Source of the DNA: Candidatus Latescibacterota bacterium | GTDB lineage: Bacteria > Latescibacterota > UBA2968 | Reading direction: 5' to 3' | Length of the DNA: 64,000 nt | Assembly: GCA_021295695.1 (NCBI GenBank) | Contig: JAGWBW010000006.1 | Coordinates: 4,483-68,482, forward strand | Part shown: piece by piece, positions 34,637 through 43,003 of the stretch | Layout of the letters: the number at the start of each line of letters is the position of its first letter | Position numbering within the stretch: position 1 is the first letter of the stretch | Notes under the pieces: model-generated | The model's database searches: none | What the model was told of the DNA's origin: nothing | The model's input: only the letters and a program-made list of their open reading frames with translations | Program-made: the position numbers and the translations under genes

Positions 34637-36988
34637 ATGAATACTTGTAATAAAACACAAGCCGTGTGGCTCGTTTTGTTCTTGTTATTTGCGATTACGC
34701 CGGGATGGTGCCAACCCGTTTTGCCGCAAAAAGCCGCTGGCGATTCCATAGTATTTGATGCCGACGAGGTCGTTTATCATGTGCAGACCAGGCGTGTCGA
34801 ATTGATTGGCAATGCGACCTTGCGCTATCGCGATTTGCAGCTCAAAGCCGGTCATATTACGTACGATCAAAATTCCCGACATGTCACAGCACGGGCATTG
34901 CCCGATTCCACCGGGGCAAAAACCGTGGAACCGCCCCAATTTACCCGCGGCAGCGAAAAAATATCGGGTGAGTACATGGTCTATGATCTCGATACAGAAC
35001 GCGGTAACGTGCGAGATGGACGCGCGTCACATCAGCGCAAACACTATCGCGGTGCTCGTATTGCACTCGATGGGCAAAAAGCGATGAATGCTTTAGATCT
35101 CTCTTTGAGCACCTGTGATCGCGACCATGTACACTACGATTTTTTGTGCAAAAACGTGCGTATTTTGCAAAATGACAAAGCGATTGGACGGTCTGTTACT
35201 TTTCGCATTGGTCCGATTCCCGTTTTCTGGGTTCCTTTTTTTGTTTTTCCAGTCAAGCGCGGGCGGCAATCGGGTTTGCTCACGCCGGGCGTGGGTAGCA
35301 ACAGCCGCGATGGCATTTTTGTTCACAATTTGGGATATTATTTTGCGCCGAGTGAATATTGGGATGCCACGGTTAAGAGTACTTTGCGCGAGCGTGGCGG
35401 TTTCTTGCTCGAATCGCGATTTGCCTATGCCAGGCGCAATCGGTTCAGTGGCTCAATGGACATCGGGTATGACCACGATACTTCAGGCGATGGTACGGCC
35501 CACAATTGGCGCTTTAATTTGCAACACCAGCAACGCATCAACGCCACGACCAATATCAGGGGGAACGGACAGTTTTCCACCAGTACCAATTTTGACCGAC
35601 GCAATAGCAATAATCTCTATCGCTATCTCAATCGGCAATTGAGATCCAGTTTTTCTTTTGATAAACGCTGGATAGAATCCGGGCGCAGCATTGACGGCAG
35701 CCTGACGTATTACCGCGACCTGAGAACAAAAAACAATAGCTTTCAAGGCTTTCCCCGCCTCAGCTTTCGGCAAAACAGACGCCGCATATTTGGAGGTAAT
35801 GAACCCACATCTGTTACGGGACCGTGGTATCGCGCCTTTTATTACGGTTTTTCGAGTACTCTGTCTAATAGTTTTGCGCGCAACCCCGACCCGGCGCCTA
35901 ATACAGAGCGCGTATCTCTTCAAAACCGTGTCACCGTCAACAGCCAACACCGTCCCATGGGCTGGCTCGATCTCACGCCGGGTTTTAATTTTAACGAAGA
36001 ATTTATATATAGCGATACCGATTCGACAACTCGACGCACGTCTTATAATGCGGTGCTGTCTTCGGGTACGACATTATACGGCATATTCCAACCGCAAATC
36101 GGCCGGTTGCGCGGCATTCGGCATCGCTTTCAGCCCCGGATGAATTTCAATTACAACCAATCGGGAAGCATCTTTCAGGGGACCATGGGTTTTGGGGGCA
36201 ATCGCAATTGGGATGACGCCAGACGCAGCATAAATTTTAATATCGGCAATACTTTTGAACTCAAGACCCAACGCGGCGACGATGTGCGCCGCTTTACTCT
36301 GGCGACTCTCAATTTGTCAATGGGGTACGATTTTGACGCGCCGAGACAAAAATGGCGTCCACTTCGCACCAGCGCGTCTCTCAAACCCGATCGCCGTGTG
36401 GATGTTCGCATTGCGATGACTCATACGCTCTATGATAGTACAGGCCAGCGGGCGCTTTTGCGTCCGCGCATGCAAAACCTGACTATTACCTCCAATTTTC
36501 GTTTTTCTGGCGGTCAAGGTGAACGAGGCAATATGGTTATCCAATCCGCTCTACCTGATGGATACGACCCTGGGTATGATGCTGGGTATGGTGGTGGATA
36601 CGGCGGTGGATATGGCACAGATTTTGGCTTTGAACGCGATCTGTACAGCGATTTCGGCGGCACCAGCCAGCCGTGGCGATTCAATCTCTCTCATTATATT
36701 GCGATGCGGCGGTTCGGCAATACAACGAGCAAAACATCCTGGGTCAAAGCAGATGTTGGCATCAATCCTCGCCAATTTATAAGAATTGACTATTCGATCA
36801 ATATCGATGTTCTGCCCGATGCCAAAATCTCGGCGCAAAGCCTATCGCTTTACCGCAATCTCCACTGTTGGGAAGCGCGATTTTCGTGGTATCCCGCTGG
36901 TTTTAATAAGGGTTTCTTTTTTAAGATCAATATAAAAGACATCCCGCAAATAAAGTTTGAACACCGCCGTGGGGGATTTGGGATATAA
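34637..36988 (+). CDS. lptD: LPS-assembly protein LptD
   Basis: The outer-membrane barrel that inserts lipopolysaccharide. The 783-residue protein has a signal peptide (1-26, ending GWCQP), an N-terminal OstA/LptA-like beta-jellyroll (about 35-150, IVFDADEVVYHVQTRRVELIG) and then the LptD barrel, whose conserved start includes IPVFWVPFFVFPVKRGRQSGLLTPG. Cysteines at the jellyroll-barrel boundary (LSTCDRDHVHYDFLCKNV) may make a disulfide. A Gly/Tyr-rich insertion (about 642-665) sits in a late loop. The ATG at 34637 sets the signal peptide; a longer TTG frame does not. It is the main evidence that the organism makes LPS. Confidence 0.88.
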   Translation: MNTCNKTQAVWLVLFLLFAITPGWCQPVLPQKAAGDSIVFDADEVVYHVQTRRVELIGNATLRYRDLQLKAGHITYDQNSRHVTARALPDSTGAKTVEPPQFTRGSEKISGEYMVYDLDTERGNVRDGRASHQRKHYRGARIALDGQKAMNALDLSLSTCDRDHVHYDFLCKNVRILQNDKAIGRSVTFRIGPIPVFWVPFFVFPVKRGRQSGLLTPGVGSNSRDGIFVHNLGYYFAPSEYWDATVKSTLRERGGFLLESRFAYARRNRFSGSMDIGYDHDTSGDGTAHNWRFNLQHQQRINATTNIRGNGQFSTSTNFDRRNSNNLYRYLNRQLRSSFSFDKRWIESGRSIDGSLTYYRDLRTKNNSFQGFPRLSFRQNRRRIFGGNEPTSVTGPWYRAFYYGFSSTLSNSFARNPDPAPNTERVSLQNRVTVNSQHRPMGWLDLTPGFNFNEEFIYSDTDSTTRRTSYNAVLSSGTTLYGIFQPQIGRLRGIRHRFQPRMNFNYNQSGSIFQGTMGFGGNRNWDDARRSINFNIGNTFELKTQRGDDVRRFTLATLNLSMGYDFDAPRQKWRPLRTSASLKPDRRVDVRIAMTHTLYDSTGQRALLRPRMQNLTITSNFRFSGGQGERGNMVIQSALPDGYDPGYDAGYGGGYGGGYGTDFGFERDLYSDFGGTSQPWRFNLSHYIAMRRFGNTTSKTSWVKADVGINPRQFIRIDYSINIDVLPDAKISAQSLSLYRNLHCWEARFSWYPAGFNKGFFFKINIKDIPQIKFEHRRGGFGI

Positions 36989-36992
36989 AATT

Positions 36993-37029
36993 TTTCACCT
37001 TGCCCACCTGCCGTAAATAGCTTATAGAT
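36993..37029 (+). repeat. Left copy of a 37-bp promoter-bearing direct repeat
   Basis: Starts TTTCACCTTGC and matches 38426-38462 at 33 of 37 positions. It lies directly after lptD and upstream of the Rieske fragment. The two copies bracket the G+C-rich Rieske/P450 segment. Confidence 0.85.
37000..37028 (+). promoter_or_regulatory. Putative promoter in the left repeat
   Basis: -35 TTGCCC (37000-37005), a 17-bp spacer and -10 TATAGA (37023-37028) are placed exactly as in the right repeat copy. It would drive the Rieske-domain fragment, whose start is 84 bases downstream. Confidence 0.55.
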
Positions 37030-37111
37030 TTTGGTGATTTTATATGGGAATATCTCGTGAAATCGGCACTATTCAGGGCGCCTTTGGGAAACTCCTGAGG
37101 ATGAGACCTTT

Positions 37112-37714
37112 ATGTCTTTGACAAAATCTGTAGACTTACGAACCAGTGATACTAATCGACCATTCATGAATGGTGCTGAAGAGCTACCGCCGTTCCCCGA
37201 GGGGTGGTATTTCGTCGCAAGTCGCGAATCCATACTGCGAGAGAAACTGATCGAGAAGACGTGGCTGGGCGAAGAAATCGTCGTGTGGTGCGACGATGCA
37301 GGCCGTGTCTGCGTGGCCGACGCGGTATGCCCACATCTGGGTTCGCACCTGGGGCCGGAGGTCGGTGGCCAAATATGCAATGGTCGCCTCGTGTGTCCGT
37401 TTCACGGATTTGAGTACGATACGACCGGCCAATGCGTTGCGACTCCGAATGCCCCGGCACCGAGAGCCGCGAAACTGAAAGTATATGAGACCAGAGAGAT
37501 TCTCGGCATGGTCTTCGCCTGGTTCGGGAGCGGCGGCCGGCCGTCGCAGTGGGACCTGCCAACCGAGCCAACCAATGGACAAGAGGGGACTCAATCGCCG
37601 ATTAGGCGACCGACGGCTCTTCATTCGGGCAGTTCGCGCTTCTGCTCGGCGATGTGGAACTTCAGCTTCTTGCTCGGTTTCATTGACGGAAGCGGGCTGA
37701 ACCGGAGCTTATAG
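37112..37714 (+). CDS. Rieske [2Fe-2S] domain fragment of a ring-hydroxylating-type oxygenase
   Basis: 200 codons, of which about 155 are recognisable Rieske domain. The [2Fe-2S] ligands are C73, H75, C95 and H98, in CPHLGSHLG and CNGRLVCPFHGFEYD. This is the form found in KshA/VanA-like oxygenases, which run on for another 200-250 residues with a mononuclear iron site. Here the recognisable sequence stops near 37570 and the frame continues into the antisense of the P450 fragment, so the catalytic domain is lost. G+C is clearly higher than in neighbouring genes. It is probably a non-functional remnant. Confidence 0.8.
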   Translation: MSLTKSVDLRTSDTNRPFMNGAEELPPFPEGWYFVASRESILREKLIEKTWLGEEIVVWCDDAGRVCVADAVCPHLGSHLGPEVGGQICNGRLVCPFHGFEYDTTGQCVATPNAPAPRAAKLKVYETREILGMVFAWFGSGGRPSQWDLPTEPTNGQEGTQSPIRRPTALHSGSSRFCSAMWNFSFLLGFIDGSGLNRSL

Positions 37715-38337
37715 TTCTCGGGGGACACCTCGAGTGTAAAGTAATGCGCGATCATCAACACATTGACAGCCAGTTGCAGTTCCATCCACCGGGAGCCGAG
37801 ACACCTATGCGTGCCCAGGCCGTAAGGCGCGTACCCGGAACTGCGGTGCTCATTGCGTGGCGGCAGATAGCGGTCAATATCGAATGAGAAGGGATCTGGG
37901 AAGACGTCGTCCATGTAATGCGAAGCCGTCTGGGCAATGAAGATTCGTGCTCCCACCGGTATTTCGTAGCCCTCGACCACACACGAATTTATCACGTCTC
38001 GCATAGACATCGGGACAATCGGGTACATGCGCAGGCACTCCGTGAGGAAGCGGTGCGTGACGTCGATCGAGGATAGGGTGAAGTCCTCGCCATCCGGATC
38101 GCCGTTGTCAAACAGGGCATCGGCTTCACTCCGGATTCTGTCGTAGAGCGCAGGCTGTGACGCCATGGCGTAAACCGCAAAGCTAAGCGCATCGCCAAGG
38201 TACACGCTGGCAATCAGCGCTGCTGATAGAGCGAAACGCAGATTCGCCTCCGGCACCAACTGCGGATCGCTCGCATGCAGGCTTAGCCTACAACTCTGCG
38301 GTGGGTGTACAACTGACCATTCCCGAGGCCAGTTCAC
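37621..38337 (-). CDS. Cytochrome P450, C-terminal half only
   Basis: 238 codons, about half a P450. The I-helix region is about 36-60, ExxR is TECLR (E100, R103), and the heme-thiolate loop is YAPYGLGTHRCLG with ligand C179. In that loop the first Phe of FGxGxHxC is replaced by Tyr. The N-terminal half, including substrate-recognition regions, is missing. A short upstream out-of-frame stretch (around 38340-38385, HRGIMLSRDPVEVLGGVTQ then stop) may be a remnant of the true N-terminus, suggesting an internal deletion. It converges with the Rieske fragment and has the same high G+C. Confidence 0.8.
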   Translation of the reverse strand: MNWPREWSVVHPPQSCRLSLHASDPQLVPEANLRFALSAALIASVYLGDALSFAVYAMASQPALYDRIRSEADALFDNGDPDGEDFTLSSIDVTHRFLTECLRMYPIVPMSMRDVINSCVVEGYEIPVGARIFIAQTASHYMDDVFPDPFSFDIDRYLPPRNEHRSSGYAPYGLGTHRCLGSRWMELQLAVNVLMIAHYFTLEVSPENYKLRFSPLPSMKPSKKLKFHIAEQKRELPE

Positions 38338-38425
38338 TGAGTAACACCACCCAACACCTCCACTGGATCGCGGCTCAACATGATGCCGCGATGACTTTTG
38401 TTTTTCACTTTACACTCCTTACATC

Positions 38426-38462
38426 TTTCACCTTGCACACATGCCGTAAATAGGTTATAAAT
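38426..38462 (+). repeat. Right copy of the 37-bp promoter-bearing direct repeat
   Basis: Same orientation as the left copy, with four mismatches in 37. It directly precedes dtd, so this copy is probably the original dtd promoter region or one product of a duplication. Confidence 0.85.
38433..38461 (+). promoter_or_regulatory. Putative promoter of the dtd-maf-priA cluster
   Basis: -35 TTGCAC (38433-38438), a 17-bp spacer and -10 TATAAA (38456-38461), 32 bases before the GTG start of dtd. Confidence 0.65.
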
Positions 38463-38493
38463 GATGTAGGCGTTTTTAGTATTGGAGGGTAGT

Positions 38494-38937
38494 GTGCGGG
38501 CATTGATTCAGCGGGTATGCAGGGCAACAGTTCGCGTTGAAGAGCAAATTGTTGGGCAAGTTGATCGCGGTCTTTTGATTCTGCTGGGTATTAGCGATAC
38601 CGATGGTCTTTCAGATATGGAATATGTTGCCGAGAAATGTGTAAATTTGAGAATTTTTGAAGACAATCAGGGCAAAATGAACAGATCTCTGCTCGACACG
38701 GGTGGGCAGGTGCTGGTGGTTTCGCAATTTACCCTGCACGCCGACACCCGGAAAGGCCGCCGTCCGAGTTTTAATCGGGCTGCGCCACCAGATATTGCCA
38801 AATCCATGTACGAGCAATTTGTCCAGTGCCTCCGCACCTTTGGCATTCACACTGAAACCGGCGTTTTTGGCGCATATATGCAGGTTGAAATTCATAACAC
38901 TGGCCCCGTTACATTGATGGTTGACTCAGAGATATGA
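38494..38937 (+). CDS. dtd: D-aminoacyl-tRNA deacylase
   Basis: Removes D-amino acids (and Gly from tRNA-Ala) mis-charged onto tRNA. The 147-residue protein has the conserved N-terminus [15 protein letters not shown], the active-site [17 protein letters not shown] and the cross-subunit NTGPVTL motif. The GTG at 38494 has GGAGG five bases upstream and gives the family-standard start; a TTG four codons earlier would destroy that spacing. It overlaps maf by four bases. Confidence 0.95.
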   Translation: MRALIQRVCRATVRVEEQIVGQVDRGLLILLGISDTDGLSDMEYVAEKCVNLRIFEDNQGKMNRSLLDTGGQVLVVSQFTLHADTRKGRRPSFNRAAPPDIAKSMYEQFVQCLRTFGIHTETGVFGAYMQVEIHNTGPVTLMVDSEI

Positions 38938-39548
38938 AGAAACTGATTCTCGCTTCTGCCTCACCCAGGCGTGCGAGTTTATTGCGCTTGTTAGATATTC
39001 CGTTTGAGATCGAGCCGAGCAATGCCAATGAGGCTCTGGATACCATCTTGCCACCTGCCGAACATGTGCGGGAAATCGCACAGCGCAAAACAAAGGCTGT
39101 TGCCCATCGTTTTGACCACGCGCTTGTTTTGGGAGCCGATACAGTTGTGGCACTGGAAGATGCGATTTTCGAAAAACCGAATGACGCCAAACACGCTGCA
39201 GACATGCTGGCGCAACTTTCGGGAAAAACCCATCAGGTCTATACAGGGCTGGCTCTCACAGATACAGAAACCGGACAGACCCTCACAGAAGTTGCAACTA
39301 CTCATGTTACCATGCGCGTGCTCTCATCGGAGGATATCTCGCGCTATGTCGCTACTGGGGATTCTATGGACAAAGCCGGTGCTTACGGCGCGCAGGGGCG
39401 CGCCTCTGTATTTATACAATCTATATCCGGTTGCTTCTACAATGTGGTGGGTTTGCCGCTTGCGTGCTTTTGGAGCCTTTATCACCGTCTGGTCGGGCAA
39501 TCGCTCTGGGCGATCATACCCGAAAATAGGGACGCGACAAACATTTAA
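38934..39548 (+). CDS. maf: Maf-like nucleoside triphosphate pyrophosphatase
   Basis: Hydrolyses non-canonical or modified (d)NTPs, chiefly dTTP/UTP or m7GTP depending on subgroup. The 204-residue protein has [12 protein letters not shown] (8-19), [11 protein letters not shown] with the metal-binding Asp, and the dimer/nucleotide residues in [17 protein letters not shown]. The GAYGAQG form fits the YhdE (dTTP/UTP) subgroup better than YceF, which is inference. It is translationally coupled to dtd (ATGA). Confidence 0.94.
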   Translation: MKKLILASASPRRASLLRLLDIPFEIEPSNANEALDTILPPAEHVREIAQRKTKAVAHRFDHALVLGADTVVALEDAIFEKPNDAKHAADMLAQLSGKTHQVYTGLALTDTETGQTLTEVATTHVTMRVLSSEDISRYVATGDSMDKAGAYGAQGRASVFIQSISGCFYNVVGLPLACFWSLYHRLVGQSLWAIIPENRDATNI

Positions 39549-39574
39549 CAATACACCGGGAAATACAACCATCC

Positions 39575-40543
39575 ATGTCAGATCAAAAACAAGAAATTGC
39601 TGAGTTACTCAAAATGCAGCGCGAGAATTTGGGTCTGAGTATCGACGATATTTACGAACACACGCGGATCAATCCCGAGTTTATCAAGGTGCTTGAAGCG
39701 GGCCAATTCGATTTATTGCCCGTAGCCTATGCGCGTTTATTTCTCAAAACTTATGCACAAGCACTCAACCTCAATGTTCGGGACATCCTTATTCTTTTTG
39801 AAAGAAGCGTTGCGTTGTCGCGTGATCGGGTTATAGTACAGCCTCCTCCAGAACGCGGGATAAACCGCAGCGCAATATTTATCTCATTGCTCGTATTCGC
39901 GGTGATTGTCGTGGGGATCATTATTTTTAACTCGCTTGAAGAAGCACCGCTCACAGCGCCGCTTGATACAACCACATCGCCTCTTACAATACCAGATAGC
40001 ACGGAAACGGTTATCCCACCCGAACAAATAAGCATTTCCGAAAAGGAGATGCTGCCTGAAATGCAGGACAGCGCGAAATCCGTGCAAGAGATGCAACTGC
40101 GAGACAGCACAGGATCTGTTATGCCTTCCTCCCTGGCCACTCGCACTTCGGGAGACACGGACATTGTGGCGGAGACGCCAACTTTCCAAACAGCACCCGC
40201 TGTGCTCTCTACATATAATTTGCCTATTCCCGGCGGCATTGCCGAAGGAGAAATGATGACCCTTTCTGGCGTTGCAAGAGAAACAGTGCATCTATCCATT
40301 ACTGCCGATGGTCGCGGGGTTTTTGCTGGTGTGCTTCCTGTGGGACAGCAGCAGCGCTGGCTGGCAAATGACCGCTTTCAAGTAGAGATACCGCGTGCTG
40401 GCTCGACTTCGCTTTCACTGCAGAACCAACCTCTCGAATTTTCCAGCCCACCCGATCGCGGCCTTCGCCTGACTATTTTTCGCACCCTCATCAAAGTTGA
40501 AGAACTCGGCGACACGCCTTCTGTCCCGCAGATAGGCCGATAG
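39575..40543 (+). CDS. RodZ-like helix-turn-helix membrane protein
   Basis: 322 residues. A cytoplasmic HTH_25 domain (about 5-75: LKMQRENLGLSIDDIYEHTR, PVAYARLFLKTYAQALNL) precedes a single membrane helix (about 98-117). A Ser/Thr/Pro-rich periplasmic linker of about 120 residues leads to a C-terminal DUF4115-like beta domain (about 225-310). This is the architecture of RodZ, which links MreB to the cell-wall elongation machinery. The HTH in RodZ binds MreB rather than DNA. It lies between maf and priA with short gaps. Confidence 0.85.
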   Translation: MSDQKQEIAELLKMQRENLGLSIDDIYEHTRINPEFIKVLEAGQFDLLPVAYARLFLKTYAQALNLNVRDILILFERSVALSRDRVIVQPPPERGINRSAIFISLLVFAVIVVGIIIFNSLEEAPLTAPLDTTTSPLTIPDSTETVIPPEQISISEKEMLPEMQDSAKSVQEMQLRDSTGSVMPSSLATRTSGDTDIVAETPTFQTAPAVLSTYNLPIPGGIAEGEMMTLSGVARETVHLSITADGRGVFAGVLPVGQQQRWLANDRFQVEIPRAGSTSLSLQNQPLEFSSPPDRGLRLTIFRTLIKVEELGDTPSVPQIGR

Positions 40544-40548
40544 TTTCT

Positions 40549-42993
40549 ATGGCGCATCCTTTCGCACAAATCGTTCCCCTGGGCACATCCCTCGATACAT
40601 TCACCTACCGCGTTCCCGACGATCTCCAGGACGATCTGCAAACGGGCTGCCGCGTTCTCGTTCCTTTTGGAGAACGCTGGGTCACGGGCATTGTTGTCGG
40701 TTTTTGCGAAACGTGCGATCTGCCCTCCAATCGCGTCAAGACCATTGCCCAAATCCTGGATTCTTATCCGCTTGTGATACCGCCGATGCTCGAATTGTGC
40801 AAGTGGATGGCCTGGTATTATCTGTGCAGTCTCTCGGACGTGCTTTCTGCGGCTCTTCCATCGGGTATTCACCTGGACAGTGGGCAGCATTTTACCCTTA
40901 AAAAAAATTTTAATGCCGCGATCAGTCGCCTGCTTTCCCCACGCCAGCGCGAGATCATCACCGCTTTGGACGAACTCGGTTCGGCATCGATGCGCCAACT
41001 TCAAAAACGACTTGGAAAACAGGGCGTACAGCCCGCGATATACGGCCTGTTGAGGCGGGGTGTCCTGGTCGCGTTTCAAAAGATGTCAGCACCAAAAGTA
41101 AAAACCAAAACCCAGCGCGCGGTGGCTCTTGTGCCCAATGACCCGCGCTGGTTTGATCTGGAATTGCCCATACTGGAAAAACGCGCCCCTCGCCAGGCTC
41201 AGTGTATTCACCGTTTGCGTTCGGCAAATCACCCCCTGTTGGTCGCACAACTGTCTGCAGAAGGTATTTCATCGGGCGTACTGAGAGAAATGGGCAAGCG
41301 CAATTTGATCTGTTTTATTGACCGCGAAGTGGTGCGCGACCCATACGCCGATACCGATCTCCCTCCGCCAGAGGATGTAACGCTTACGCCCCATCAAGCG
41401 CGGGCTATTCAGGCGATTAGACAGAGCATTGATGAAAATGCTTTTCAGGTTCACCTTTTGCGTGGCGTGACGGGTAGCGGTAAAACACTGGTTTATATTC
41501 GGGCGGTTGCACACGCGCTCGCATCGGGAAAAGGCGCGATCGTTCTCGTGCCGGAGATTACCCTGACGCCACAAACCGTTCGCCGCTTTCGCGTCCATTT
41601 TGGAGATCGCGTCGCGGTTTTGCACAGTGCATTGTCCGCCGGAGAACGCTACGATGCCTGGCGCGAGGTTCGCAGGGGAAAACGCTCAGTTGTTATTGGC
41701 GCGCGCTCAGCTATTTTTGCGCCTGTCGAGAATCTGGGTCTTATCATTATCGACGAAGAGCACGATGGTTCGTATAAACAAGACGACCCCGCACCTCGAT
41801 ACAATGCTCGCGATGTCGCTGTGATGCGCGCCCATCTGCAAAAGTTGCCCATTGTGCTGGGGTCGGCAACTCCTTCTCTCGAATCGCATCACAATGCACA
41901 GACGCAAAAATTCAGTTCTCTCATATTGCCAGAGCGCATCGACAATCGCCCAATGCCCACTGTCACACTTGTGGATATGCGGGATGAAGGCGGTAGCTTG
42001 TTTTCTCGTCCATTGAGGGAAAAAATGCGCGAGCGCATTGAAAAAGGTCAACGCACCATTTTGCTTCAAAACCGGCGCGGGTACGCGCCTGCGGTCCAAT
42101 GCGCCGATTGCGGGGAAAGTATCCAGTGCGATCACTGTCATGTTACCCTGACCTATCACGCGGCTCGGCGCCTGATGCTCTGTCATTACTGCGGTTATAT
42201 TGAGCCATCGCCCTCGGCGTGCCCGTCGTGTCACAGCAGCAATTTTCATTTTCTCGGCGTGGGGACACAGCGCGTTGAAGAGACTCTTGAAGCTCAATTT
42301 CCCGGTGTGCGCGTTTTGCGAATGGATGTGGATACCACGAGCCGCAAGGGCGCGCATGACCGCATACTCGATCGCTTTTCTCGAGGCGAGGCCGATATTT
42401 TGCTCGGCACGCAGATGATTGCCAAAGGACTTGATTTTCCCGGCGTGACACTCGTAGGCGTCATTTCTGCGGATACGAGTATTCACCTGCCGGATTTTCG
42501 CGCTAGCGAACGCACATTTCAATTGCTGACTCAGGTTAGTGGACGCGCCGGGAGAGGCGAGATTCCGGGGGAAGTCGTTATTCAAACTTATATGCCCGAT
42601 GGCGAAGCCGTGCAATGCACGCAGTGCCACGATTTTGAAACTTTTGCACAGCGCGAACTCAATGCGCGTCAGAGCCTCGGTTATCCGCCCTTTGGACGCG
42701 TGGTGCTCCTGGTTTTTAAGGGCAAAGATGAACACGAAGTCACACGTGCGGCTGGCATAATTGCGCAGACTTTGCGCGAACGAACACCTCCTGATGTCGA
42801 AATTCTGGGTCCCGTACAGGCCCCTCTCGCGCGTATCCAGGGCACCTATCGCTGGCAGGTTTTGCTCAAGTCCGATTCGCACAGCCATCTCAATGCCGCC
42901 GCTCGTGAAGCCGCCTCGCAATTTGCCCCTAACAAACGCCGATCGCGTGGTGTCACCCTGGCGATCAATGTCGATCCAATGTCGATGCTTTGA
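40549..42993 (+). CDS. priA: Primosomal protein N' (PriA helicase)
   Basis: A superfamily 2 helicase that restarts stalled replication forks. The 814-residue protein has an N-terminal 3'-DNA-binding domain (FTYRVPDDL, VPFGERWVTGIVV), Walker A RGVTGSGKT, the DEEH box (IIDEEHDGSYKQDD), and zinc-binding cysteines in CADCGESIQCDHC and CHYCGYIEPSPSACPSC. Motif V/VI (DILLGTQMIAKG, QVSGRAGRG) is intact. Length is slightly above E. coli PriA (732), mostly in the winged-helix linker. It starts five bases after the RodZ-like gene. Confidence 0.96.
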   Translation: MAHPFAQIVPLGTSLDTFTYRVPDDLQDDLQTGCRVLVPFGERWVTGIVVGFCETCDLPSNRVKTIAQILDSYPLVIPPMLELCKWMAWYYLCSLSDVLSAALPSGIHLDSGQHFTLKKNFNAAISRLLSPRQREIITALDELGSASMRQLQKRLGKQGVQPAIYGLLRRGVLVAFQKMSAPKVKTKTQRAVALVPNDPRWFDLELPILEKRAPRQAQCIHRLRSANHPLLVAQLSAEGISSGVLREMGKRNLICFIDREVVRDPYADTDLPPPEDVTLTPHQARAIQAIRQSIDENAFQVHLLRGVTGSGKTLVYIRAVAHALASGKGAIVLVPEITLTPQTVRRFRVHFGDRVAVLHSALSAGERYDAWREVRRGKRSVVIGARSAIFAPVENLGLIIIDEEHDGSYKQDDPAPRYNARDVAVMRAHLQKLPIVLGSATPSLESHHNAQTQKFSSLILPERIDNRPMPTVTLVDMRDEGGSLFSRPLREKMRERIEKGQRTILLQNRRGYAPAVQCADCGESIQCDHCHVTLTYHAARRLMLCHYCGYIEPSPSACPSCHSSNFHFLGVGTQRVEETLEAQFPGVRVLRMDVDTTSRKGAHDRILDRFSRGEADILLGTQMIAKGLDFPGVTLVGVISADTSIHLPDFRASERTFQLLTQVSGRAGRGEIPGEVVIQTYMPDGEAVQCTQCHDFETFAQRELNARQSLGYPPFGRVVLLVFKGKDEHEVTRAAGIIAQTLRERTPPDVEILGPVQAPLARIQGTYRWQVLLKSDSHSHLNAAAREAASQFAPNKRRSRGVTLAINVDPMSML

Positions 42994-43003
42994 GCGGTCA
43001 ACT

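Noticed and set aside
36993-38462. Insertion sequence or transposon
   Set aside because: No transposase and no terminal inverted repeats; only direct repeats carrying a promoter were found.
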